35,812 bases of DNA. It comes from Candidatus Kuenenia stuttgartensis. GTDB taxonomy: Bacteria > Planctomycetota > Planctomycetia > Planctomycetales > Planctomycetaceae. The position numbers and the translations under genes were made by a program. A model generated the notes under the pieces. The model did not search any database. It was not told the DNA's origin and saw only the letters and a program-made list of their open reading frames with translations. Below are positions 12,350 through 20,149 of the stretch, one piece after another. The first letter of the stretch is position 1; each line of letters starts with the position of its first letter. The stretch covers positions 1 through 35,812 of the forward strand of contig CAMAWN010000040.1 in assembly GCA_945861865.1 (NCBI GenBank). The letters run 5' to 3'.

Positions 12350-14166
12350 CTTTCCTTTTTCATCACTTTGGCGCTGAACAGCTCAATCGCCTTCTCGACA
12401 TACGGGTCGCCGTCGGTTGAGGTATCCATCCGGCGGTTCGGCTTGGAAACCTGAACGGACTCCCCGTTCTGAGCCGGCTCGTCCGAGATTCCGAAGACCA
12501 CCTGAACCGGCCGACCAGCCAGCCGAGCGACCACGGAATCGAGCCGTTGCCGAGCTTCCGATTGCTCGGCCAGCGACTTCGCGAAAAGGTAGCTCTTGGG
12601 AAACTCAACTTCCAGGCGGTTTGGCCCACGAATTGCGATACGGTTGGCCTTCCGCAGAGCATTACCGACATCATCGCCAACTTCGGAAAGGACTTGGGGC
12701 CAAAAGGCAGATTCCGATCCGGGCTGAAAGTCGCCGCTTGACGGCGGCGAAACAGCTTCTGAGACGGCTGGGTTCGGGAGCAAAGCCGGGGCTGGAACAA
12801 TCTCGGCGACCGGCTGGTCCGGAGGATGGGCACTCTTGCCCGTCCCCGCAGATGCCTCTGCCGCATCTGATTCCTGGACCGCGTCTGAATCCTCAACCGG
12901 ACGGGCAGGAGTGCCCATCCTCTGGCTTTCGTCGGCTGGCTCCGGAGTCACTGGCTCAGGCTTTTTTTTTTCCGATTCAGCAGCCGGTGCGGAAGCCACC
13001 GCGAGCGTCCGGCCTTTCGGTGCCGCCGCTAACTCGGTCAGCAGAGCATCGAGCGATTGCAGTTGTTCGAGCAGTGTCAAGCGGATCAGCGCGAGTTCCA
13101 CCAGCGCTCGGCCGAAAGTCGCCCGCTGCATTTTGAGCTTCGCTTCCGAGACGATCTGCAGCGCGGCGACGATCGTGTTGAGTCCCCACGCCTGAGCTTG
13201 CTTGAGCAGCGCCGAGTGGTTCGTTTCCGAAACGCTCAGCAGCGGCACGTTGGTCGCTTCGGCCGCGAGCACCATCAGGTCGCGGAGGTAGTTCAGAATC
13301 TGATCGGCGAACTCGCCGAGCTGGGCACCGTCCGCCAACGCCTGTCCGAAGAGCGAGAGCGTTTGGCTTCGCTGCCGTCCGATGATCGAGGCAAACAGTT
13401 CGATCAGCCGCTCGTCACTGGCTGTGCCGAGCAGGCGATGCACTTCAGCCGCCGTAATCCGTTTGTCCGCGCTGGCGAGAAGTTGATCGAACAATGATTG
13501 GCTGTCGCGCATCGAACCAGCGGCTCGGCGTGCGACCAATTCCAGCGCGGCGGGTTCGACCTCCATGTTTTCTGACTTCGCGATGTCGGCGAGCCGCTCG
13601 ATGATTTGCACGAGCGCAATCGTGCCGAAGTCGAACCGCTGGCAGCGCGACAAAATGGTATCGGGAACCTTCGTCGGCTCGGTGGTGCAGAAGATGAACT
13701 TGACGTTCGGCGGTGGTTCTTCCAGCGTTTTAAGGAGCGCGTTGAACGCCGGCTTCGAGAGCATGTGGACTTCGTCGATGATGTAGATTTTGTATTTCGA
13801 TCGCATCGACGTGACGGTGACGTTGGCCCGCAAATCGCGGATGTTGTCGACGCCGTTGTTCGACGCGCCGTCGATTTCATGCACATCGACATCACTGCCG
13901 GCCGCAACACTCTCGCAGACTTCGCAGTGATTGCAGGGAGTCCCATCGACGGCAGTCGGGCAGTTCAGTGCCTTGGCGAAGATGCGAGCCGTCGAGGTCT
14001 TGCCGACTCCGCGAGCTCCTGTGAAGAGGTACGCATGACCGACTCGACCTGAGAGGATCGCGTTCCGAAGCGAGGTCGCGACGTGCTCTTGCCCGATGAC
14101 TTCGTCAAAGCCTTGCGGGCGGTAGCGGCGGGCAAGCACGGTGTACGTCGCGGACGAAGCTTCCAT
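12319..14166 (-). CDS. dnaX: DNA polymerase III tau/gamma subunit
   Basis: This 615-residue clamp-loader ATPase opens with YTVLARRYRPQGFDEVIGQE and Walker A GARGVGKTS. It has the four-cysteine zinc module (LNCPTAVDGTPCNHCEVCES), Walker B YIIDEVHMLS, and the SRC motif with its arginine finger (ILSRCQRFDF). Domain III ends near residue 370. Residues about 380-480 are a Pro/Glu/Ala linker, and a C-terminal tau-specific domain (FWPQVLSEVGDDVG) follows. Codons 399-402 (GAA AAA AAA AAG) form a run of ten A. Slippage there gives stops after 403-405 residues, the right size for a gamma subunit. The linker also contains an inverted pair of a dispersed repeat. SRP RNA lies 20 bp upstream; ybaB follows by 25 bp. 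Confidence 0.97.
   Translation of the reverse strand: MEASSATYTVLARRYRPQGFDEVIGQEHVATSLRNAILSGRVGHAYLFTGARGVGKTSTARIFAKALNCPTAVDGTPCNHCEVCESVAAGSDVDVHEIDGASNNGVDNIRDLRANVTVTSMRSKYKIYIIDEVHMLSKPAFNALLKTLEEPPPNVKFIFCTTEPTKVPDTILSRCQRFDFGTIALVQIIERLADIAKSENMEVEPAALELVARRAAGSMRDSQSLFDQLLASADKRITAAEVHRLLGTASDERLIELFASIIGRQRSQTLSLFGQALADGAQLGEFADQILNYLRDLMVLAAEATNVPLLSVSETNHSALLKQAQAWGLNTIVAALQIVSEAKLKMQRATFGRALVELALIRLTLLEQLQSLDALLTELAAAPKGRTLAVASAPAAESEKKKPEPVTPEPADESQRMGTPARPVEDSDAVQESDAAEASAGTGKSAHPPDQPVAEIVPAPALLPNPAVSEAVSPPSSGDFQPGSESAFWPQVLSEVGDDVGNALRKANRIAIRGPNRLEVEFPKSYLFAKSLAEQSEARQRLDSVVARLAGRPVQVVFGISDEPAQNGESVQVSKPNRRMDTSTDGDPYVEKAIELFSAKVMKKESLARPSGQET
12823..12921. repeat. REPIN-like inverted pair (family A) inside the dnaX linker
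   Basis: Arm 1 (12823-12845, core GGATGGGCACTCTTGCCCG) and arm 2 (12899-12921) are reverse complements at 22 of 23 positions, 53 bp apart. Each arm also contains its own small stem (GGGCA....TGCCC). The same doublet occurs between dapA and the PilB-like gene at 27077-27133. Here it is translated as part of the tau linker (RMGTPARP and GTGKSAHPPD). Confidence 0.85.
12961..12971 (-). other. dnaX slippery run (A10 G) for gamma-subunit production
   Basis: On the minus strand the gene contains ten consecutive A followed by G, read as GAA AAA AAA AAG. It includes the heptamer A AAA AAG used for -1 frameshifting in E. coli dnaX and resembles the A9 run that causes transcriptional slippage in Thermus dnaX. 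A -1 shift ends at TGA 12958-12956 after 403 residues; a +1 shift ends two codons later. Confidence 0.7.
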
Positions 14167-14186
14167 GATGCGGCTCGGAAAAAAGA

Positions 14187-14304
14187 CAGGCGGGAAAAGC
14201 GACCTCCTTCCGCACCTGAAAGCACATTGCTTAGGGCTGCTTCGGTTAGGATCTGACCCGGTTCACACGGCCTCACCGCAGTCAGAGGTCGCCTTCCCCG
14301 CCTG
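14187..14304 (-). ncRNA. ffs: Signal recognition particle RNA, small bacterial type
   Basis: Read on the minus strand, the region contains GGTCAGATCC, two to four variable bases, then GAAGCAGCCC. This is the conserved helix 8/loop signature that binds Ffh in SRP RNA. The two ends pair extensively: the 5' side CAGGCGGGGAAGGCGACCTC is matched by GAGGTCGCTTTTCCCGCCTG at the 3' side, giving one long hairpin of about 118 nt. Four T follow the 3' end. The gene lies just upstream of dnaX, a position also known in other bacteria. A promoter is visible upstream. There is no sign of an Alu domain. Confidence 0.88.
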
Positions 14305-14320
14305 GCGAAGGTGAGCGGGC

Positions 14321-14348
14321 ATTATCGGGGAAGCGAGTCGCTCGTCAA
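14321..14348 (-). promoter_or_regulatory. Sigma-70-type promoter of ffs-dnaX
   Basis: On the minus strand TTGACG (14348-14343) and GATAAT (14326-14321) are separated by 16 bases; each matches five of six consensus positions. The start would fall near 14314, about ten bases before the SRP RNA stem, consistent with a direct promoter for ffs and for the genes downstream. Confidence 0.6.
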
Positions 14349-14484
14349 GCAGGTGAGTTTTCCGAGAACTTCGCGGGGTTGGTGGCGAGTGAATTCTCAG
14401 CCTCCTTAGAATCGCTTCGCAATTCACGTCTCCCTGTGGACACCGGGGACTCAATGACATTTCTGGCGGTGAAGGTTCTGCAAC

Positions 14485-15777
14485 ATGATGAAAAAGATGG
14501 TTTGCATCATTCTCGGCGGTGGCAAAGGGACGCGACTATTTCCCCTGACGGAGTTTCGCTCGAAGCCGGCCGTGCCGCTGGGCGGGAAGTTTCGGCTGAT
14601 CGACATCCCGATTTCCAATTGCATCAACAGTGGGATCAATCAGATTTATTTGTTGACGCAATTCAATTCGGTGAGTTTGCATCGACACATCCGGCAGACG
14701 TACGCCCTTGACCAATTCGGCGGCGGGTTCGTCGAGATCCTGGCGGCTCAGCAGACCAACGATGGGGAAGCGTGGTATCAGGGAACGGCCGACGCCGTGC
14801 GGAAACAGTTGCGGTATCTCGAACAGCCGGGCATCGAGCATGTGCTGGTTGTGTCAGGGGACCAAATCTACCGGATGAACTATCAGCAGATGCTGCGAAC
14901 TCACATTGATTCGCGAGCGGACGCGACGATCGCCGCGTTGCCGGTACATCGCGAGGCGGCCTCAGCGCTCGGCGTCATGCGCATCGACGGCACGGGGCGC
15001 GTGCAAGGCTTTTTGGAGAAGCCGAAGACGGACGACGAATTGAATCTTGTGCGAACCGATCCGTCGTGGTTCGACTCGCAGGGAATTCCCAGCAAGGGCC
15101 GCGAGTGCCTCGCCAGCATGGGCATTTACCTCTTCAACCGCGACGTGTTGGTCGAGATTTTGTCGAAAAACAACTACCAGGACTTCGGCAAGGAAGTCTT
15201 TCCGCTGTCGATTCGCGCTCGGCGAGTGCAGTGCCATTTGTTCGACGGGTATTGGGAAGACGTCGGCACGATCCGCAATTTCTACGACGTCAACTTGGCG
15301 ATCGCATCGTCCTCGCCGCCGTTCAACTTTGCAGACGAGCAGGCTCCGGTTTATTCGCGAGCACGGCATCTCCCCTCGACGCGCGTTGAAGGTGCGACGG
15401 TTACGAACAGTCTGATCTCCGATGGCTGCGTGATCGACAAAGGAGCGGTCATCGAGAACAGCGTCATCGGTTTGCGTTGCCACATCGGGCAAAACGTGAC
15501 AATCCGCAACTCGATCCTGATGGGAGCAGACCTGTACGACTCCGCGGAACAGCGAGCCGCGAACGCTCGCGCGGGGCGACCGAATCTCGGCGTCGGAGCC
15601 GACAGTATTTTGGATGGAGTCATCGCCGACAAGAACTGCGCAATCGGCCGGAAGGTGCGAATTCAGAGTCACTCAGGACTCGATCCGAACTGCGACGTGA
15701 AGGGCGTTTTCGTCCGCGACGGCATCATCGTCGTGCCGAAAGATGGCGTGTTGCCCGACGGCTGGTCGCTGACATAG
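14485..15777 (+). CDS. glgC: Glucose-1-phosphate adenylyltransferase (ADP-glucose pyrophosphorylase)
   Basis: This 430-residue enzyme makes ADP-glucose from ATP and glucose-1-phosphate, the first committed step of glycogen synthesis. The nucleotide-binding loop GGGKGTRLFPLTEFRSKPAV, the signature LIDIPISNCINSG, the catalytic-region motif VSGDQIYRMNY, the sugar-binding FLEKPK and the YWEDVGTI segment are all present. The C-terminal half has the hexapeptide left-handed beta-helix (VTNSLISDGCVI, VIENSVIGLRC) that carries allosteric control. Length and ends fit the family. The start ATG 14485 is followed by a second ATG. It is divergent from ffs-dnaX. Its stop codon lies at the border of a decayed mobile island, but the protein is complete. 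Confidence 0.97.
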   Translation: MMKKMVCIILGGGKGTRLFPLTEFRSKPAVPLGGKFRLIDIPISNCINSGINQIYLLTQFNSVSLHRHIRQTYALDQFGGGFVEILAAQQTNDGEAWYQGTADAVRKQLRYLEQPGIEHVLVVSGDQIYRMNYQQMLRTHIDSRADATIAALPVHREAASALGVMRIDGTGRVQGFLEKPKTDDELNLVRTDPSWFDSQGIPSKGRECLASMGIYLFNRDVLVEILSKNNYQDFGKEVFPLSIRARRVQCHLFDGYWEDVGTIRNFYDVNLAIASSSPPFNFADEQAPVYSRARHLPSTRVEGATVTNSLISDGCVIDKGAVIENSVIGLRCHIGQNVTIRNSILMGADLYDSAEQRAANARAGRPNLGVGADSILDGVIADKNCAIGRKVRIQSHSGLDPNCDVKGVFVRDGIIVVPKDGVLPDGWSLT

Positions 15778-15810
15778 GTCAGCCAATGATTGATTACCGA
15801 GGGACTGAAC

Positions 15811-16325
15811 TTGGGCAATGAACTCCGGGCCGTTGTCGCTGCGGATGTGTTCCGGTGCACCGCGGATCGCAAACAGGTACTGCAACGTCAACCTCACGTC
15901 CCGGGACGTGAACGTCCGGCCAACCTCCGCCGCCAGACATTCTCTCGTGAACTCGTCGATCACCACCAATAGCTTCAATTGTCTCCCGTCCTCTGTGCGG
16001 TCCACCAGGAAGTCGTCGCTCCAGACATGATTGCGGTGTATCGCTCGATGACGAACGCAGCCGTTGACGCTTTGACCCGGAAATCGCCGACGTTTTCGCC
16101 GTCTTCCAGGAACTTGCAGGTGCTCCTGCTTCCATAGGCGATGGACCCGTTTGAAGTTCACCCGCCAACCAGTTCCCTGCAGCATCTGGTGAACTCGTTC
16201 GCTGCCGAAACGCGGAGACCACTCGCACCAACGACGCAGTTCGTCGATCAACCGCCGATCATCGTCCGGCTTCCGACGGCAATAACGTTGCGTCGAATGA
16301 GACTGTAGACCGTTCGACGTTGCTT
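15811..16325 (-). pseudogene. IS3-family OrfB fragment, 3' part missing
   Basis: The minus-strand frame encodes an OrfB piece: RRWCEWSPRFGSERVHQML, then VNFKRVHRLWKQEHLQVPG, then an rve core with the first Asp (HVWSDDFLVDRTEDGRQLK) and second Asp (IRSDNGPEFIAQ). Homology stops right after FIAQ at 15811, and the catalytic Glu region is absent, so it cannot transpose. The frame then runs on into the antisense of glgC to 15673. It is a different subgroup from the element at 145-1380. At its start the frame is fused without a stop to the primase-like fragment upstream. Confidence 0.8.
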
Positions 16326-16584
16326 TACCTTTACCGATCACTTTCGGCGGGGCTTGCCGCGTGTTGCTGATCGGCATCAATTCTGACACTCGCAATCCGA
16401 TCTTGGTGCAAATTGCATCGACCGTACAACCAGAGTGGCACTTGACCAGCGCTCGGCCATCCTCACCTTCCGCGATCGAGAGACTCGCACGGAGATCCTG
16501 GTGAGCAGGACAACACCCCGTCCAACCATTTCCCGATTTTTTGGCGTCCGGCACTTTCAAGAGTAGAAGTTCAACAGGCGTCAT
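16326..16584 (-). pseudogene. CHC2 zinc-finger primase-like fragment, interrupted by IS3 sequence
   Basis: From ATG 16584 the frame encodes MTPVELLLLKVPDAKKSGNG followed by CCPAHQDLRASLSIAEGEDG and VKCHSGCTVDAICTKIGL. This is the CHC2-type zinc-binding start (C-P-x-H ... C-H-x-G-C) found in phage, plasmid and integrative-element primases. Only about 85 residues remain; the Toprim catalytic core is missing because an IS3 orfB fragment follows in the same frame. The gene overlaps the end of the upstream HTH gene by 14 bp, the layout of an excisionase-primase replication module. The exact junction (about 16325) is an estimate. Confidence 0.7.
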
Positions 16585-16801
16585 TTTGGACCCCCTTCGC
16601 GGCATGTGCCTCACAGCTCAGCCAAGCGAGCAGGTCGGACATCGGATACAGAACTGTACGACGCTTGCCGGTGCCGACGCGGACGCAGGGGACATGGCCA
16701 TCGTGCGTGAGCTGCCACAGCAGCCGCGGAGAGATCCCCAGGGCCTTCGCTGCTTCACGGGGCCGCAGGGCCAAGCGCGGTTGAATGCTTTCAGTAGCCA
16801 T
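16571..16801 (-). CDS. Excisionase/AlpA-like helix-turn-helix protein
   Basis: A 76-residue protein with a MerR-type winged helix (HTH_17): RLALRPREAAKALGISPRLL, WQLTHDGHVPCVRVG, then YPMSDLLAWL. Such small proteins act as excisionases or as regulators of integrated elements. The ATG at 16801 is favoured because the family motif starts a few residues later; longer frames to 16930 would be translated from palindrome-rich sequence. It overlaps the primase-like fragment by 14 bp, so the pair was probably one operon. Inverted repeats upstream may be its binding sites. Confidence 0.78.
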   Translation of the reverse strand: MATESIQPRLALRPREAAKALGISPRLLWQLTHDGHVPCVRVGTGKRRTVLYPMSDLLAWLSCEAHAAKGVQNDAC

Positions 16802-16858
16802 CGTTATTTGCTCCAACAGGTCGCTGGCCGCGAAATGCGGTTCGCATAACCGTTGGCG

Positions 16859-16971
16859 AAGCGTTGGGCGGAATAATGCCCAACGCTTTGCGATTCGCGC
16901 GGAATCGTCGCGAATCGTCAGCGTTGGCACGGTGAAGAAGATTTTTCAACCGTTGGGCAACCGATGCCCAA
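16859..16971. repeat. Cluster of three inverted repeats upstream of the excisionase-like gene
   Basis: Three palindromes follow each other: AAGCGTTGGGC/GCCCAACGCTT (arms 16859-16869 and 16878-16888), CGATTCGCG/CGCGAATCG (16891-16899 and 16909-16917), and TTGGGC/GCCCAA (16953-16958 and 16966-16971). The GTTGGGC word recurs. Such arrays fit an operator, origin or excision site of the former element; function is inferred. Confidence 0.65.
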
Positions 16972-16990
16972 TGATCCAACGCGCGGCCGA

Positions 16991-17290
16991 TCAGTTATCG
17001 TCGCATTCAACTTCGTCGGACGGCTCGCCTCGATCGAATAGATGGGGAGCGAATTCGCCATTCAGCAGCTTCAATGCTGGCACCAATCGCGAAGCATCCG
17101 CACAATACGTCTTGTACCTACCATGTCCCTTGAATTGCCGCTTAAAGAATGCCGACGCGGTCGCTTGGTCTACGCCAGCCAGCCGGGCCAACCCGTTGTT
17201 GCCGACAGGTGCTAAGTTGAGGCAACCACCGGCATATTGGTGGTGCTTCGTCAGGGCAGCGATCAACTTTGCCTGCAGGAGCTTCGTCAA
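16991..17290 (-). CDS. Small mobile-element protein of unknown function, N-terminus probably cut
   Basis: The 99-residue frame starts with TTG and has a possible HTH (NNGLARLAGVDQATASAFFKR) followed by a conserved-looking ADASRLVPALKLLNGEF. I do not recognise a named family. It lies upstream of the excisionase- and primase-like genes on the same strand, so it probably belonged to the same integrated element. The start touches the broken ISL3 transposase on the opposite strand, and no ATG is available, so the true N-terminus was probably removed by that insertion. Confidence 0.5.
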   Translation of the reverse strand: MTKLLQAKLIAALTKHHQYAGGCLNLAPVGNNGLARLAGVDQATASAFFKRQFKGHGRYKTYCADASRLVPALKLLNGEFAPHLFDRGEPSDEVECDDN

Positions 17291-17311
17291 ATCGACTGGA
17301 GGGCCCGGGTG

Positions 17312-18194
17312 ACGTTTTCAGACGTGGTTGAGGCGTGCGGGTTGTCGTGGGACACGGTGGCCGAGATCGACCAGCGGCGGCTGAAGCGGCTCGGCCGGCC
17401 GGAGCTTCCGCACTTGCAGCGGCTGGCGATCGACGAAGTGCATGTCGGCAAACTCCATCGGTTTCTCACGCTGGTGTATGACTTGGACAGCGGGGCGATC
17501 GTGTCGGTGTCGAAGGGTCGCGGCCAGAAAGCGTTGACGGCCTTCTTTTCCCGGCGGAAACGGGCTGGCGTGTGTATTCGCGTGGTGGCCACGGACATGG
17601 CGGGCGGCGACATCGCGGCCGTGAGGAAACATCTCTGGCCAACCCCGTTGGTCTTCGATCCCGCCAAGAAAACCACACGGCACGTCCAACGGCTGATGAA
17701 CGAGACGCTCAGCCAACTGCGCCGTGACTCGTCCCGCGAACTTCAAGACGTGCAGCAACGTGACGTGCTCAAAGGCGTGCGCTGGCTGCTCGTCAAGAAC
17801 CCGGAAAACGTGAAGCCGACGGCCCGCGTCGATGAACGCTCACGACTGGCCGCAGCGTTGACGCGGAATGAACCGCTGGCGCAAGCGTACGACCTCAAGG
17901 ACGAACTGCGTCTGTTCTAGCAGCAGACTTCCAAAGCCACCGCCGCAAAGTTCCTCGACGACTGGTGCCGACGCCACCGGCATCCGTGTCCTCCGCACCA
18001 TGAGCCATACGCTGCGCGGACATCGCGTCGGCTTGCTGAACTGGTACGATCACCCGATCTCCACCAGCCCGCTCGAAGGCACCAACAACAAGATCGGCCT
18101 CCTGCAACGCCGAGCCTATGGATACCGCCGATACGACCACTTCAAACTCCGACTCCTGACTCTTCACCACACCAAATTCACCCTTGCTGGTTGA
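17312..18194 (+). pseudogene. ISL3-family transposase remnant with nonsense mutation and frameshift
   Basis: The reading frame from about 17312 matches the ISL3 DDE domain: FSDVVEACGLSWDTVAEID, LAIDEVHVGKLHRFLTLVYD, ATDMAGGDIAAVRKHLW and GVRWLLVKNPENV. The N-terminal zinc finger is missing. At 17918-17920 a TAG stands where the family normally has Trp (ELRLF-stop-QQ). A few dozen bases later the frame shifts, and the rest (GIRVLRTMSHTLRGHRVGLL, HPISTSPLEGTNNKIGLLQR) continues in another frame to the TGA at 18194. It is therefore dead. A terminal-repeat-like sequence (reverse strand GGCTCATCGGGACTCTTGGG) ends near 18232. Confidence 0.85.
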
Positions 18195-18212
18195 GGCATG
18201 ATGTCACCAACC

Positions 18213-18232
18213 CCCAAGAGTCCCGATGAGCC
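18213..18232. repeat. Probable right terminal repeat of the ISL3 remnant
   Basis: Read on the minus strand the 20 bases start GGCTCATCGGGACTC, which resembles the GGCT/GGNTCT starts of ISL3-family ends, and it lies 18 bp after the transposase stop. The matching left end is not found because that side is truncated. Between here and thrC (18233-18483) I see no gene. Confidence 0.45.
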
Positions 18233-18483
18233 GAAAAGGTTGGCCATTCCTGAGGCGATCGTGGTCGACTCCGCATTGAAAACCGCCAAGAGATTGACCA
18301 GCGAAACAACGCCCAAGTCTCGGAGGTCGCTCTGGCGAATGTGCGACCAGCGGCTCCAGCGGCGACGGTCTTTTGTTTCGGCGCGGAATTAGCTATTTCA
18401 AGCACCGTTTCCGCTCCATCACCGAGCGGGTCGCATCAAAGTCTCGTCCGACCGTTTTTGAGAGTCCAATCGGGAGCACAATC

Positions 18484-19935
18484 ATTTCCAGTTCAACACA
18501 TTCCGATCTCGCCCATCAAGTCTGCATGAACCACGCCTGTCGAGCGACGTATTCGGTCGATGAAACGCTCGTCGATTGTTCCAAGTGTGGGCATCTGCTC
18601 GACATCGCCTACGACTGGAGCCGAGTCCCGGTGCCGGGGTCGCTCAAGCAGTTTGAGTCGCGGTGGTCGAGCCGTCGGAATCCGCTCGACTTCAGCGGCG
18701 TGTGGCGGTTTCGCGAATTGCTGCCGTTCGCGAAGGACGAGCAGATCGTGACCATCGGCGAAGGGCAGACGATCCTGCAATCGTCGGCGGGCGTTGGGAA
18801 ATATGCCGGGTTTCAAACTGGAAAACTGTTGTTGCAGTACGAGGGGCTGAACCCGTCGGGCAGTTTCAAAGACAACGGTATGACGGCCGCTTCGACGCAC
18901 GCGCACATGGTCGGAGCGAAAGTCGCGGCGTGCGCTTCGACCGGCAACACGTCGGCGTCGCTGGCGATTTATTCCAGCACGACGCGGCTGTTCGAGACCA
19001 TCGTCTTCATCGGCAGCGGCAAGATTTCGTTCGGCAAGCTGTCGCAGGCGCTCGACTACGGAGCCAAGACGTTGCAGATTCAAGGAGATTTCGATGACGC
19101 GTTGCGGCAGGTTCGCGACGTCTGTGCGGCGCGCGGGATTTACCTCTGCAACAGCGTCAACCCGTTCCGGCTCGAAGGCCAGAAGTCGATCATGTTTCGA
19201 GTGCTCGAAGGTCTGAACTGGGAAGTCCCCGATTGGATCGTGGTCCCCGGCGGGAACCTCGGCAACTCGAGCGCGTTCGGCAAAGCGTTCACCGAGCTGA
19301 AAGAGTTGGGCCTCATCAATCGCATCCCGCGCTTGGCCGTGATCAACGCGGCTGGCTCGAACACGCTGTATCAACTCTTCGAGCAACACAAGCTCCGCTG
19401 GAACGGCGGCCGGCTCGACGAAGCGAAAATCATCACCGACAAGTTCTTCACTCAGATGGACGCCGACAACCGCCGCGCCTCGACGCTCGCGACCGCCATC
19501 GAAATCAACCGCCCGGTCAACCTGCTGAAATGTTTGCGAGCACTTGAAGTCTGCGACGGCGTCGTGCGCGAGGTCTCGGACGAAGCGATCCTGGAAGCCA
19601 AAGCCCAAATCGGAGCCGGTGGCTTCGGCTGCGAACCCGCCAGCGCCGCCAGCGTCGCCGGTGCCAAACTGCTTCGCGAGCAAGGGGTGATCTCCCCCAG
19701 CGACCGAGTCGTCTGCATCCTCACCGGCCACCAACTCAAAGATCCGACCGCCACCGTCGCGTACCACTCCGTCGATCCCGCCCGCCTCTCCGCCGCCGCA
19801 GCCACCGAGGACGACGCGTACGCCACCATGCTCCGCAAAGCCGGAGTCACCCAAACCCCCGCCGCCAACCGCCCCATCGTCGTCGAAAACAAGTTCGAGT
19901 CGATCATGCAGTTGTTGGATCGCATTGGGTGTTGA
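18484..19935 (+). CDS. thrC: Threonine synthase
   Basis: This PLP enzyme converts O-phosphohomoserine to threonine. The PLP lysine lies in [11 protein letters not shown]; the phosphate loop is [13 protein letters not shown], and [16 protein letters not shown] and [10 protein letters not shown] are also typical. The N-terminus carries a zinc-ribbon-like C-x4-C...C-x2-C (CMNHAC, CSKCG). Its first Cys lies one codon before the first ATG (18526), so the true start should be upstream. GGGAG at 18472-18476 is seven bases before an ATT codon (18484), which is used here; ATC 18481 and TTG 18373 are alternatives. About 483 residues, usual length. The PLP-binding part is intact and unaffected by the neighbouring insertion. 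Confidence 0.95.
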   Translation: MSSSTHSDLAHQVCMNHACRATYSVDETLVDCSKCGHLLDIAYDWSRVPVPGSLKQFESRWSSRRNPLDFSGVWRFRELLPFAKDEQIVTIGEGQTILQSSAGVGKYAGFQTGKLLLQYEGLNPSGSFKDNGMTAASTHAHMVGAKVAACASTGNTSASLAIYSSTTRLFETIVFIGSGKISFGKLSQALDYGAKTLQIQGDFDDALRQVRDVCAARGIYLCNSVNPFRLEGQKSIMFRVLEGLNWEVPDWIVVPGGNLGNSSAFGKAFTELKELGLINRIPRLAVINAAGSNTLYQLFEQHKLRWNGGRLDEAKIITDKFFTQMDADNRRASTLATAIEINRPVNLLKCLRALEVCDGVVREVSDEAILEAKAQIGAGGFGCEPASAASVAGAKLLREQGVISPSDRVVCILTGHQLKDPTATVAYHSVDPARLSAAAATEDDAYATMLRKAGVTQTPAANRPIVVENKFESIMQLLDRIGC

Positions 19936-20149
19936 CGATCTTTTAGACCTCGAAAAACGAGCGTGCGCCGAAATGATGAAAGAGTTGGCATGAGAGTCGG
20001 CGTCGGGTTGGTCAGCCGGGGTTTTGGTTGGACGGATGTCATGTTTTGCGAATCGTCTTGAGCCAAACGCGGCCAGCGGCCTATACCTCTCACCGCGCGC
20101 TGCTGACGGGTCGTTTGGTCCGGTTTGCGTGTCGCTGTTGGAGGGAGCT

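Noticed and set aside
15673..15810. C-terminal extension of the IS3 orfB fragment into glgC antisense
   Set aside because: Homology to OrfB stops at 15811; the rest is only an open frame by chance.
18233..18483. Possible small genes between the ISL3 remnant and thrC
   Set aside because: The short frames on both strands have no start signals or family features; I see nothing supportable.
18493..19854. Minus-strand frame of 453 codons opposite thrC, and similar ones opposite the HtrA protease (20090-21352) and the AAA+ gene (6832-8100)
   Set aside because: All lie fully opposite genes with strong family motifs and show biased, low-information sequence.
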